Shown: positions 1-6,067 of the stretch, one piece after another
Numbering within the stretch: position 1 is the first letter of the stretch
Layout of the letters: each line of letters begins with the position of its first letter
Assembly: GCA_902613655.1 (NCBI GenBank)
Contig: CACMHR010000021.1
Location: forward strand, 1-11,698
DNA from: Anoxypelagibacter sp902613655
GTDB lineage: Bacteria > Pseudomonadota > Alphaproteobacteria > Pelagibacterales > Pelagibacteraceae
Reading direction: 5' to 3'
Length of the DNA stretch: 11,698 nt
Translations under genes and position numbers: made by a program
The notes under the pieces: generated by a model
The model's input: only the letters and a program-made list of their open reading frames with translations
What the model was told of the DNA's origin: nothing
Databases searched by the model: none

Positions 1-251
1 AAATAATCTATTAAAATTTTTTCGAATAAAAAATAATATAGAACGAAAAATAAACTTAATGATATAAAAGACGCTAAACCTCCACTTCTTGCAGTTGGAT
101 TTTGATGAAAAGCTTGAGGTTTATTAAAATCGATATCCAATAAAGCTCCATTTTTAATTTTATTAGAAAATTTATTTGTTAATAGAACTACAAAAAAACT
201 TAATAAAGATATAATGGATAAAAGACTTAATGAGGCTGAACTTGTTGGCAT
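1..251 (-). CDS. MraY/WecA-type polyprenyl-phosphate sugar-1-phosphate transferase, N-terminal part (runs off the left edge)
   Basis: Reading leftwards from ATG at 249-251 gives an open frame of 83 codons that is still open at base 1. It starts with a hydrophobic segment (about residues 7-25), then a cytoplasmic loop with G35, D39, K44, P45, H49, P52, R55, G57 and G58. This matches the conserved first loop of the MraY/WecA (glycosyltransferase family 4) group, of the form D..K...H..P..R.GG. A second hydrophobic segment starts near residue 59. The family is made of multi-span inner-membrane enzymes that move a sugar-1-phosphate from a UDP-sugar to undecaprenyl phosphate, beginning peptidoglycan, O-antigen or capsule lipid intermediates. 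The start lies one base past the stop of the EamA transporter gene, so it is probably the fourth gene of the same transcript. Which member it is (MraY, WecA or a polysaccharide-specific form) cannot be told from this fragment, though neither neighbour is a cell-wall gene. Confidence 0.75.
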   Translation of the reverse strand, partial: MPTSSASLSLLSIISLLSFFVVLLTNKFSNKIKNGALLDIDFNKPQAFHQNPTARSGGLASFISLSLFFVLYYFLFEKILIDY

Positions 252-252
252 T

Positions 253-1143
253 TTAATCTTGAATTCCTTTGTTTCCTCTTTTTACCATAAATATTCCAGA
301 AATTATAATTATAAGGGAGACTAGAACTTTCCATGTTATTTGTTCATCCATTATTATGTATCCAAAAATAACACCAAATATTGGTATCAAATAAGCAACT
401 TGGGTTTGAAAAACCATTCCAACTTTAGTTAATATGTGAAATCTTAATAACCATGCTACTCCAGTTGGGAAAATACCTAAATAAATTAATGCAACAGTGG
501 ACTCTATAGAGGGTTTTAAATTTACCCAGGGTTCTTGATATATACAAAAAGGTAAAAGAAAAATTAAAGACCATAAAATGGTAGAGGTTGAAACATTTTC
601 GTTGCCTTCATTTTTTAAAAATTTTAATGTCAAAATACCTCCAACTACATAAAAAGTTGAACCGCAAAGAATAACTAAAGCGTAAAATAAATTACTTTCC
701 GAAATAACTAATTTATCAAAAAATAAAAAAACAATACCTAAAAAACCAATTAAGACCCCTATTGATTTGAATATATTTAACTTTTCGTTTTTTGTAAAAA
801 AATGGGCTAGCAAAGTTCCACTTAAAGGTGTTGTGCTCATTAATATCGCAGATAAATAACTGTCGACTACATTTGTACCATAAGCAATTAGTAAAAATGG
901 TATTGTAATATTTGTTAACCCGACAATTGCGTACATTTTCCAATTATTTGAAAAAGCTAAAATTTTAATTTTTTTGTAAAAACAGTAGAGACCTAAAGCA
1001 ACCAATGCAAAAAATACCCTGAGAAAAACTAAAGTTACAGGATCATATGTGTAAGTGGCTATTTTAATATTAAAAAAAGCAGATCCCCAAATTGCTCCTA
1101 ATAAAATTAATAACAATACATCAATAGTTTTTGGTTCTTTCAT
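253..1143 (-). CDS. EamA/DMT-family membrane transporter
   Basis: This 296-residue, highly hydrophobic protein has the length and two-repeat layout of the drug/metabolite transporter superfamily. One EamA repeat spans about residues 8-142 and the second about 152-287, each of roughly five helices. The start of repeat 1 has the typical LLGAIWGSAFFNIKIA signature, and repeat 2 ends with the typical YLIPIFGVIFGYIIMDEQIT stretch before the last helix. The C-terminus is a short basic cytoplasmic tail. DMT proteins usually export amino acids or other small metabolites, or carry them in, using the proton gradient. Substrate cannot be predicted from sequence. Its ATG overlaps the stop of the upstream ybaK-like gene by four bases (ATGA), so the two are probably translationally coupled. 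A link to the deacylase, for example both limiting damage by unwanted amino acids, is only a guess from the adjacency. Confidence 0.9.
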   Translation of the reverse strand: MKEPKTIDVLLLILLGAIWGSAFFNIKIATYTYDPVTLVFLRVFFALVALGLYCFYKKIKILAFSNNWKMYAIVGLTNITIPFLLIAYGTNVVDSYLSAILMSTTPLSGTLLAHFFTKNEKLNIFKSIGVLIGFLGIVFLFFDKLVISESNLFYALVILCGSTFYVVGGILTLKFLKNEGNENVSTSTILWSLIFLLPFCIYQEPWVNLKPSIESTVALIYLGIFPTGVAWLLRFHILTKVGMVFQTQVAYLIPIFGVIFGYIIMDEQITWKVLVSLIIIISGIFMVKRGNKGIQD

Positions 1144-1622
1144 TCAATTATTTCTGCTTCTTTTCCGCTTGTAAGTTTGACTAATTCTGAATAGGTAATT
1201 TTAAATACACAATCAGGATGACCTGCTGCACCATATACATAATTAAATCTATTTAAAGATTTATCTATAATAGTATTTAATTTTTTTAAATGGCCTATAG
1301 GTGAAACGCCACCTATTGAAAACCCAGTATGATCTTTCACTTCGTTAGCATTTGCCATGGCAACATCTTTTTTGTTCAAAATTTTCTTGAGTTTATTTAG
1401 TGAGCATCTTTTATCACCAGACACTAAACAAACAATAAATTCACCTTCGACTTTAAAAACCAAGCTCTTTACAATGGCACCTAATTCACATTTTAAACTA
1501 CTAGCAGCGTCTTTTGCAGTTCTTGCAGTTTGGTCTAAAGCAATAACTTTTAAATTTTCATCAAAATCTCTTAATGACTTCTCAACTCTTTTTACTGTTT
1601 CTTTATTTAATAATTCACTCAT
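1140..1622 (-). CDS. YbaK/EbsC-family aminoacyl-tRNA deacylase-like protein
   Basis: The 160-residue protein has the full length and motifs of the YbaK/ProX domain, a free-standing relative of the prolyl-tRNA synthetase editing domain. Visible are the T-A-x-x-A-A helix (about 32-40), the strand IVKSLVF with the conserved lysine K52, the GGVSPIGH block at 104-111 and GAAGHPD at 131-137, the last two lining the substrate pocket. Known members hydrolyse mischarged tRNAs, such as Cys-tRNA(Pro) or Ala-tRNA(Pro), in the cytoplasm. The GGVSPIGH form is common in the broad YbaK-related group, whose tRNA specificity is often unknown, so the exact substrate is left open. The start overlaps the end of nnrD by 8 bases and the stop overlaps the transporter start by 4, so it sits inside a coupled operon. 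No Shine-Dalgarno sequence is apparent. Confidence 0.88.
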   Translation of the reverse strand: MSELLNKETVKRVEKSLRDFDENLKVIALDQTARTAKDAASSLKCELGAIVKSLVFKVEGEFIVCLVSGDKRCSLNKLKKILNKKDVAMANANEVKDHTGFSIGGVSPIGHLKKLNTIIDKSLNRFNYVYGAAGHPDCVFKITYSELVKLTSGKEAEIIE

Positions 1623-2457
1623 TTTTTAATCTTTTTAAAGCAGATGGAATACCTTTAATCAAATCTTCAGAAATTAACCCTCTACCATTTTTTTTTGCAA
1701 TATCTCCATGTAACCAAGCTCCAGCAGCTGCAGCCTCTATCATTGACATCTTGTTGTCTCCAACGAGACTAGCAATTATCCCTGCTAAAACATCACCTGA
1801 TCCAATAACGGCCAACTCACTTGAAGAATGTGAATTTTTAATAATTTTTTTATTTGAACCTATCAATGTTGTATTTCCTTTAAGTAATATATTTGACTTA
1901 CATAAATTTAAAAATTTAAAAACTTTTTCCTTGTTTTCTAAACTCTGTTTGATTGTTGGAAAAAGTCTATGAAATTCAGCTTTATGAGGAGTAATCAACT
2001 TATATTTATCTAAATATTTTAAAAATTTTTTCGTTTTATTTTTAAAAGAATTTAAAGCGTCAGCATCTAAAATTACGTATTTTATATGTTTTAAAATTTC
2101 CTCAGTAAATTTCATTGTTTTTGTATTGTTTCCTGCACCTGGACCGACTAATGCGACTGCTGTTGTTTTGCTCTCTTTTTTAAGAAAACTTCTTAGATAT
2201 GAAATATTATTAATCTCAATTTTAAGAGCAGATGGAAATTTTATAGATAAAATTTGGATGGTTTCTTTGGTGCAAATAATTTTGACTGAACCAACACCAA
2301 CCCTTAAGCAGGCTTCAGCAGCAAGAATTGTTGCTCCAATCATGTTCTTTTGACCGCCAAGAATAAGCACTCTGCCTCTTGAATATTTATTGCTAGATTT
2401 TTTTTTCCATGGAAATTTTTTAATCCAAATTTTAGGGCTGTTTTTAATCAATTTCAT
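1615..2457 (-). CDS. nnrD: ADP/ATP-dependent NAD(P)H-hydrate dehydratase (standalone C-terminal YjeF domain)
   Basis: This cytoplasmic repair enzyme converts S-NAD(P)H-hydrate, a damaged cofactor, back to NAD(P)H using ADP or ATP. The 280-residue sequence shows the ribokinase-like fold motifs in order: a K...GRVLILGG strand at about 24-35, GPGAG at 105-109, LDADALN at about 130-136, TPHKAEF at 156-162, and the anion-hole/catalytic GSGDVLAG at 219-226 with D222 as the expected base. Most bacteria fuse this domain behind the NnrE epimerase domain. Here only the dehydratase part is present, and the protein starts about 25 residues before its first motif with no epimerase upstream. It is the first gene of the leftward operon. 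No Shine-Dalgarno motif is visible before the ATG at 2455-2457. The next base pairs upstream form the divergent spacer shared with glnA. Confidence 0.9.
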   Translation of the reverse strand: MKLIKNSPKIWIKKFPWKKKSSNKYSRGRVLILGGQKNMIGATILAAEACLRVGVGSVKIICTKETIQILSIKFPSALKIEINNISYLRSFLKKESKTTAVALVGPGAGNNTKTMKFTEEILKHIKYVILDADALNSFKNKTKKFLKYLDKYKLITPHKAEFHRLFPTIKQSLENKEKVFKFLNLCKSNILLKGNTTLIGSNKKIIKNSHSSSELAVIGSGDVLAGIIASLVGDNKMSMIEAAAAGAWLHGDIAKKNGRGLISEDLIKGIPSALKRLKNE

Positions 2458-2471
2458 TCAATTAGGAATTG

Positions 2472-2477
2472 TATAAT
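2472..2477 (+). promoter_or_regulatory. Candidate -10 element (TATAAT) in the glnA leader region
   Basis: A perfect TATAAT hexamer lies about 100 bases before the glnA start. The bases 16-18 upstream do not resemble TTGACA, and such hexamers are frequent by chance in DNA this AT-rich. If used it would give a leader of about 90 nucleotides containing the GC-richer core and two of the octamer copies. Confidence 0.25.
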
Positions 2478-2544
2478 GTAAAAAACGCATAGCAGCCATA
2501 TATTTTTTTAGCCTACTTGAAATGTAAAAATTTGGTAATGTAAA
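2475..2544. repeat. Three direct copies of the octamer AATGTAAA
   Basis: The octamer occurs at 2475-2482, 2521-2528 and 2537-2544, all in the same orientation. The last two lie 16 bases apart, start to start, within or beside the candidate promoter. The copies are seen directly. A role as a regulator binding site is inference, and an octamer this AT-rich can recur by chance. Confidence 0.45.
2517..2544 (+). promoter_or_regulatory. Candidate proximal glnA promoter (TTGAAA / TGTAAA)
   Basis: TTGAAA at 2517-2522 resembles a -35 box. TGTAAA at 2539-2544, 16 bases further on, matches four of six positions of a -10 box. Transcription would start near 2551, giving a leader of about 25 bases that still contains the ribosome-binding site. 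The match is weak and competes with the TATAAT at 2472. Confidence 0.25.
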
Positions 2545-2563
2545 TCGATTTTTCAAACAATTT

Positions 2564-2571
2564 AAAAGGGA
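2564..2571 (+). promoter_or_regulatory. glnA ribosome-binding site
   Basis: AAAAGGGA sits three bases before the glnA ATG at 2575. The AGGG core is a recognisable, if closely spaced, Shine-Dalgarno element. It stands out because most other starts in this window have none. Confidence 0.55.
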
Positions 2572-2574
2572 TTT

Positions 2575-3981
2575 ATGAGTGCTAGTTCAGTTAAAAAGAT
2601 TATAAAAGATAAAGAGATCGAATACGTAGATTTAAGATTTACCGACCCAAGAGGAAAACTTCAACATGTTACCATGGATGCAACAATAGTTGATGAGGAT
2701 ATGTTGAATGAAGGGGTTTTCTTTGATGGTTCATCTATTGCTGGATGGAAAGCAATTAATGAGTCTGACATGATTTTAAAACCAGATTTATCAAGAACAG
2801 TCGTAGACCCTTTTACTTCACACAATACACTTAATATATTTTGCGATATTCTTGATGCAATTAAAAAAGACCCTTACGAAAGAGATCCAAGAGGTACAGC
2901 CAAAAAAGCGGAAGCTTATTTAAAAAAAACTGGTGTGGGAGATAAAGCTTACTTCGGACCAGAGCCTGAATTTTTTGTTTTTGATGATGTAAGATATTCA
3001 AACGATATGAATCATACAGGATTTCAAATTGATAGTTCTGAAGGTCCATATAACACTGGAAAAAAATATGAAAATGGAAATATGGGTCACAGACCAGGTA
3101 TTAAAGGTGGTTATTTCCCGGTTCCACCTGTTGACAGTGCCCAGGATATGAGAAGTGAATATTTAAAAGCAATGAGGGACATGGGAATTAAAGTTGAAAA
3201 ACATCACCATGAAGTTGCTCCGAGCCAGCACGAACTTGGAATGTATTTTGGTACTTTAGTTGACCAAGCAGACAATCTTCAACTTTATAAATACGCGGTA
3301 CATATGGTTACACATTCATTTGGTAAGACAGCTACCTTTATGCCTAAACCCGTGAAAGGCGACAATGGTTCTGGAATGCACTGTCACCAATCAATATGGA
3401 AAGGAAGTACAGCAGTATTTTCTGGAAATAAATACGCAGGTTTATCTGATACAGCATTACATTACATCGGAGGAATATTAAAACACGCTAGAGCGATAAA
3501 TGCTTTCGCTAATGCAACAACTAATAGTTATAAAAGATTAATACCAGGCTTTGAAGCGCCTGTATTATTGGCATACTCAGCAAGAAACAGATCTGCATCT
3601 TGTAGAATTCCAATTACACAAAGTAAAAAAGCTGCTAGATGTGAAGTTCGTTTCCCTGATGCAGCTGGAAACCCTTACTTAACATTTTCTGCATTATTAA
3701 TGGCAGGTCTTGATGGAATTAAAAATAAAATTGATCCAGGCAAATCTTTAGACAAAGATTTATATGCTTTAAGTGAGTCTGAAGTTAAAAAAATTCCAAC
3801 AGTTTGTGGTTCTTTAAGAGAAGCTATGGAGAGCTTAGACAAAGATAGAAAGTTTTTAACTCAAGGCAATGTTTTCACTGATGATCAGATAGATGCTTAC
3901 ATCGCTCTTAAATATGAAGAAATTTATAATTTTGAGCACACTCCACATCCAATGGAGTTTCAAATGTACTACAGCTGTTAA
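2575..3981 (+). CDS. glnA: Type I glutamine synthetase
   Basis: It forms glutamine from glutamate, ammonia and ATP in the cytoplasm and is the main entry of ammonium into metabolism. The 468-residue length is that of the bacterial dodecameric GSI (E. coli 469), and key residues fall at the E. coli positions. These are D51 in FFDGSS, the metal ligands E130 and E132 in FGPEPEFF, E213 and E220, NGSGMH with H269, the E327 flap in GFEAPV, R339, and E357 with R359 in RCEVRFPD. Y397 in KDLYAL matches the adenylylation tyrosine, so covalent control by GlnE is possible, but no glnE or glnB (PII) lies in the window. The Met start is supported by AAAAGGGA just upstream and by the normal N-terminus. The gene stands alone after a divergent promoter region and is followed after 67 bases by a small exported protein. 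No strong terminator separates them, so some read-through is possible. Confidence 0.98.
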   Translation: MSASSVKKIIKDKEIEYVDLRFTDPRGKLQHVTMDATIVDEDMLNEGVFFDGSSIAGWKAINESDMILKPDLSRTVVDPFTSHNTLNIFCDILDAIKKDPYERDPRGTAKKAEAYLKKTGVGDKAYFGPEPEFFVFDDVRYSNDMNHTGFQIDSSEGPYNTGKKYENGNMGHRPGIKGGYFPVPPVDSAQDMRSEYLKAMRDMGIKVEKHHHEVAPSQHELGMYFGTLVDQADNLQLYKYAVHMVTHSFGKTATFMPKPVKGDNGSGMHCHQSIWKGSTAVFSGNKYAGLSDTALHYIGGILKHARAINAFANATTNSYKRLIPGFEAPVLLAYSARNRSASCRIPITQSKKAARCEVRFPDAAGNPYLTFSALLMAGLDGIKNKIDPGKSLDKDLYALSESEVKKIPTVCGSLREAMESLDKDRKFLTQGNVFTDDQIDAYIALKYEEIYNFEHTPHPMEFQMYYSC

Positions 3982-4030
3982 AAGTGAATACTTTAAAGGT
4001 GTGACAATTTTTTAAACAATTATTTGAAAT

Positions 4031-4037
4031 AAAGGAG
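4031..4037 (+). promoter_or_regulatory. Ribosome-binding site of the small exported protein gene
   Basis: AAAGGAG is the best Shine-Dalgarno sequence in the window. It lies 11 bases before ATG 4049, slightly long but acceptable. A nearer ATG at 4039 is in another frame and meets a stop after 14 codons, so 4049 is the start that makes sense. Confidence 0.65.
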
Positions 4038-4048
4038 TATGTTTTTTA

Positions 4049-4435
4049 ATGAAAAAAATTTTTATATCACTAATCATAGTTAGCTCGATAATAATATCAT
4101 CTTTTGCAGCTGGACATATAACCAAAGCACAAAAAGAAAATGCAATAGAATGTCTTGGTCATTATACTGCTACTGCCGTATTACCAGCAGATACAGTTGA
4201 GGTTAAGGATATTGAGATAGCTTTAGCTGCATCTAAAGTAATTAGGGAATACCTTAACAAAGAAGGTATTAAAAATGACGAAATCAATAAAGGAATGAAT
4301 GTTTATGTAGATAAAGTTTACGGTAAACCCTTTAACAAAAAAAAGAATAGTGAATGTAATAAATCTACTTACGATCTAATTCCCGGTTCAAAAGAAAAGA
4401 TAGAAAAACTATCTAGAACTATTTACCAAGGTTAA
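4049..4435 (+). CDS. Small exported protein of unknown function with two cysteines
   Basis: I do not recognise a family for this 128-residue protein. The N-terminus is a clear Sec signal peptide: MKK, then a hydrophobic core to about residue 18, then SSFAAG with likely cleavage after A20 or A21. There is no lipobox cysteine. The mature part of about 107 residues is lysine-rich, mainly helical in appearance, has no further membrane segment, and contains exactly two cysteines (C35 and C103). These could form one disulfide after export, which suggests a small soluble periplasmic protein. The spacing and the HYTATA and GKPF segments do not match a cytochrome c CxxCH motif. An AAAGGAG site supports the start. 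It follows glnA by 67 bases and precedes an NTF2-like gene by 9, so the two small genes are probably co-transcribed. Confidence 0.75.
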   Translation: MKKIFISLIIVSSIIISSFAAGHITKAQKENAIECLGHYTATAVLPADTVEVKDIEIALAASKVIREYLNKEGIKNDEINKGMNVYVDKVYGKPFNKKKNSECNKSTYDLIPGSKEKIEKLSRTIYQG

Positions 4436-4444
4436 ATAAACATA

Positions 4445-4765
4445 ATGTCTATAATAGAAAAATTGGTTAAAATAATAAATGAAGGCGACACAAATGGTGC
4501 TAAAGAAGTTATGCACGATGATTTTAAATTCTTGATGCACTCATCTGGAAAGACCTTATCTAAAGATGATGTGGTTAAATGGGTTGGAATGAAAGATGTA
4601 AAGATAGATAAACATAGAATTCTTTTTGAGAATAATGAAGTTGGATTTATGCACGCTTTTACAAGTTATAATGATGGTAATAAAGAAGCAGTTATGTCCT
4701 ATTACAAGTTTAAAGATGGAAAAATAGTTCACCAAGAAACTGGTGCTACAAAGCTTCCAAAATAG
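4445..4765 (+). CDS. Small NTF2/SnoaL-like protein
   Basis: The 106-residue protein has the pattern of a single NTF2-like (SnoaL) cone fold. An N-terminal helix (EKLVKIINEGDTNGAKEVMH, about 5-24) is followed by DDFKF and then a run of alternating beta strands with the typical central MHAFTSYNDGN hairpin. It closes with a YYKFKDGKIVHQE strand pair near 86-98, the usual end of this fold. Members act as small-molecule isomerases, hydrolases or ligand-binding subunits, and many are uncharacterised. There is no signal peptide, so it should be cytoplasmic, unlike its exported neighbour. The catalytic histidine/aspartate pair cannot be assigned safely. It starts 9 bases after the exported protein's stop with no good Shine-Dalgarno site, suggesting coupled translation. 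Its end lies 9 bases from the end of the convergent suf operon. Confidence 0.75.
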   Translation: MSIIEKLVKIINEGDTNGAKEVMHDDFKFLMHSSGKTLSKDDVVKWVGMKDVKIDKHRILFENNEVGFMHAFTSYNDGNKEAVMSYYKFKDGKIVHQETGATKLPK

Positions 4766-4774
4766 ATTTCAAAT

Positions 4775-4957
4775 TTACTTTTTTAAAATTCTATTGTCAG
4801 CTATTTTGCCCTTATTGACACCTTCTTTTATTGTATATTCAAAGGTACCATTAGCGCCTTTATGAACAGCTTTGATTTTATTTTTAAAAAGAGTTTTCTC
4901 TTTTTCTTTTTGAACTCTTTGTCTTGCAAAACTTTCAAGATGTTTAGTGTCTCTCAT
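4775..4957 (-). CDS. Orphan 60-residue basic protein at the end of the suf operon
   Basis: I do not recognise a family. The protein is short, very rich in lysine and arginine, and has no cysteine, signal peptide or membrane segment. A charged helical start (about 4-28, with QRVQKEKEKTLFKNK) leads into a probable beta hairpin (AVHKGANGTFEYTIKEG). I chose the ATG at 4955-4957 because it begins 7 bases after the sufA-type stop, as other genes in this operon do. An upstream ATG would extend the protein to 83 residues, but the added 23 residues mostly overlap sufA codons in another frame and look like shadow sequence. AAGG about 13 bases upstream is a weak ribosome site. The position as last gene of the suf operon suggests co-expression with cluster assembly, but no metal-binding residues point to a direct role. 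Confidence 0.65.
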   Translation of the reverse strand: MRDTKHLESFARQRVQKEKEKTLFKNKIKAVHKGANGTFEYTIKEGVNKGKIADNRILKK

Positions 4958-4964
4958 TGAGTCG

Positions 4965-5300
4965 TTATACCTTAAATGACTCTCCACAACCACAACGTTC
5001 AGTTTCGTTAGGATTTTTGAATACAAATTGTGAGGAAAACTTATCTTTCTTATAGTCCATTTCGGTTCCTAAGAGGTACATTACTGCGTTGGCATCAATG
5101 AAAACTTTAACCCCTTTATCTTCAATAACTTCTTCGTTTTTCTTTGCCTCTTTCGCATACTCCATCATATAAGACATTCCTGCACATCCGCCAGATTTAA
5201 CACCCACTCTAACTCCAATAGCAGTGTTGTCAGCTTTTGACATTATTTCTTTAATTCTATTTGCGGCGTTGTTGCTTAATTTAATTACCTGTTCACTCAT
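4965..5300 (-). CDS. sufA: A-type iron-sulfur cluster carrier (SufA/IscA/HesB family)
   Basis: A-type carriers receive Fe-S clusters from the SufBCD scaffold and pass them to apo-proteins in the cytoplasm. The 111-residue length is normal, and all three cluster-ligand cysteines are present: C39 in GGCAGMSY, and C103 and C105 in the C-terminal CGCGESF motif, with the usual spacing. Its start overlaps the stop of the DUF59 gene by four bases (ATGA), so it is translationally coupled within the suf operon. Position in a SUF operon favours the name SufA, although sequence alone does not cleanly separate SufA from IscA or ErpA. The following small gene begins 7 bases after the stop. Confidence 0.93.
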   Translation of the reverse strand: MSEQVIKLSNNAANRIKEIMSKADNTAIGVRVGVKSGGCAGMSYMMEYAKEAKKNEEVIEDKGVKVFIDANAVMYLLGTEMDYKKDKFSSQFVFKNPNETERCGCGESFKV

Positions 5301-5599
5301 AAATTTAATTCTAATTTGGCAGCTTCCGACATTTTAGATTTGTCCCATGGTGGTTCCCAAACTAAATTTAATTTAACATCAGAAACTCCCTTAACGTTCA
5401 TTATATATTCCTTTACCTGTTTTGGCAAACTATCAGCTACAGGGCAATTAGGTGTTGTTAAAGTCATATCTACATTGACATTATTTTTTTTATCAATTTC
5501 TATTTTGTATATAAGGCCCAGCTCATAAATATTTACGGGTATTTCTGGATCGTAGACTTTTTTTATTTCATTAATAATTTTTTGTTTTAAATTGTTCAT
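5297..5599 (-). CDS. DUF59/MIP18-family SUF-associated protein (SufT-like)
   Basis: This 100-residue protein is a single DUF59 domain. It shows the family's YDPEIPVNIYELGLIY block at about 16-31 and the TLTTPNCP block at 46-53, with the conserved C52, followed by a V.LVWEPPWD stretch near 79-86. Relatives include SufT, PaaD and the eukaryotic MIP18 protein of the cytosolic Fe-S targeting complex. They are thought to help maturation of Fe-S proteins, with the cysteine possibly taking part in cluster handling. In many SUF operons a gene of this type sits next to sufU and sufA, as here. It begins 3 bases after the sufU stop and overlaps the carrier gene by 4 bases. Its precise biochemical step is not established, so I give no firm symbol. 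Confidence 0.9.
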   Translation of the reverse strand: MNNLKQKIINEIKKVYDPEIPVNIYELGLIYKIEIDKKNNVNVDMTLTTPNCPVADSLPKQVKEYIMNVKGVSDVKLNLVWEPPWDKSKMSEAAKLELNL

Positions 5600-5602
5600 T
5601 TA

Positions 5603-6067
5603 TTAATTTTCTGTATTTACTATTTTTTTATTTCCTTCAACCGCTTCTACAAATGTATGCCAAGCTAGAGTAGCACATTTGACTCTCATTGGAAATCTCT
5701 TAACACCAGATAGTGACATCATAGTCATATTTTCAGTGTCACTCAGACTGTTCATGTTAAGTTTTGAACCCTCTTTAATCATATTTAAAAAATCTTCTTG
5801 AATTTTTTTAGCTATATTAAATTGTTTTCCTTTAATTATCTCCGTCATAATAGAAGCAGATGCCATTGATATTGCACAGCCTTCTCCTTCGAAAGAAATA
5901 TCTTCTAATTTCTTTTCATTGTTCAACTTTAAAAAAATATGAACTTTATCACCACATAGTGGATTATGACCTTTGGCATCTTTATTGAAATCCTTGCATA
6001 TATTTTTATTTCTTGGATTTTTTCCATGATCTAAAATTATCTCTTGATATAATTCCTTAATATCCAT
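5603..6067 (-). CDS. sufU: SufU-type sulfur acceptor/scaffold protein (IscU/NifU-N fold)
   Basis: The 154-residue protein is an IscU-fold protein of the SufU branch. The four zinc/sulfur ligands are in place: C38 and D40 in PLCGD, C64 in GEGCAIS, and C131 in RVKCATLAW. Before C131 lies the extra segment (about 105-127, ending SLSGVKRFPMR) that separates SufU from IscU. The IscU LPPVK chaperone motif is absent. In Gram-positive bacteria SufU is a zinc-dependent sulfurtransferase that takes persulfide sulfur from SufS, and the adjacent gene here is sufS, whose stop directly abuts the sufU ATG with no gap. Because this operon also encodes SufE, the two may be alternative acceptors, or SufU may act in another step. 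No Shine-Dalgarno site is visible, as expected for re-initiation at the abutting stop. Confidence 0.93.
   Translation of the reverse strand: MDIKELYQEIILDHGKNPRNKNICKDFNKDAKGHNPLCGDKVHIFLKLNNEKKLEDISFEGEGCAISMASASIMTEIIKGKQFNIAKKIQEDFLNMIKEGSKLNMNSLSDTENMTMMSLSGVKRFPMRVKCATLAWHTFVEAVEGNKKIVNTEN

Larger units (their letters stand above)
2458..2574. promoter_or_regulatory. Divergent control region between nnrD and glnA
   Basis: This 117-bp spacer is the only place where promoters for both the leftward nnrD operon and rightward glnA can lie within the window. It is AT-rich except for a more GC-rich core at about 2485-2500 (ACGCATAGCAGCCA). It carries three copies of an octamer and a perfect TATAAT hexamer, both listed separately. 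I saw no long dyad that would suggest a terminator or a stable structured leader, no glutamine-riboswitch-like consensus, and no sigma-54 GG-N10-GC element. Confidence 0.6.

Noticed and set aside
1357..1972. Plus-strand open frames opposite ybaK-like and nnrD genes
   Set aside because: They lie wholly or mostly antisense to two well-supported genes, have low-complexity Phe/Leu/Ser-rich translations and show no family motif.
2458..2574. Glutamine riboswitch or sigma-54 promoter ahead of glnA
   Set aside because: I could not find the conserved glutamine-riboswitch sequence blocks or a GG-N10-GC promoter element in the spacer.
2861..3049. Minus-strand open frame of 62 codons inside glnA
   Set aside because: It is antisense to strongly conserved glnA codons and has no recognisable domain or ribosome site.
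3981..4013. Possible intrinsic terminator after glnA (AAAGT-GAAT-ACTTT dyad, then a T run)
   Set aside because: The stem is only five base pairs with one G-C pair, and the T run begins about 13 bases after it, so it is too weak and too distant for a standard terminator.
4039..4083. ATG at 4039 as start for the exported protein gene
   Set aside because: It is in a different frame from the signal-peptide-bearing reading frame and stops after 14 codons.
4766..4774. Shared terminator between the convergent NTF2-like gene and suf operon
   Set aside because: Only nine bases separate the stop codons. The ATTTCAAAT palindrome there has a one-base loop and no G-C stem, so it cannot act as a hairpin terminator.
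4958..5026. N-terminal extension of the small suf-operon gene to 83 residues
   Set aside because: The extra 23 codons mostly overlap the conserved C-terminal codons of the sufA-type gene in another frame, including its CGCG motif. The ATG at 4955-4957 gives the tight spacing seen elsewhere in the operon.
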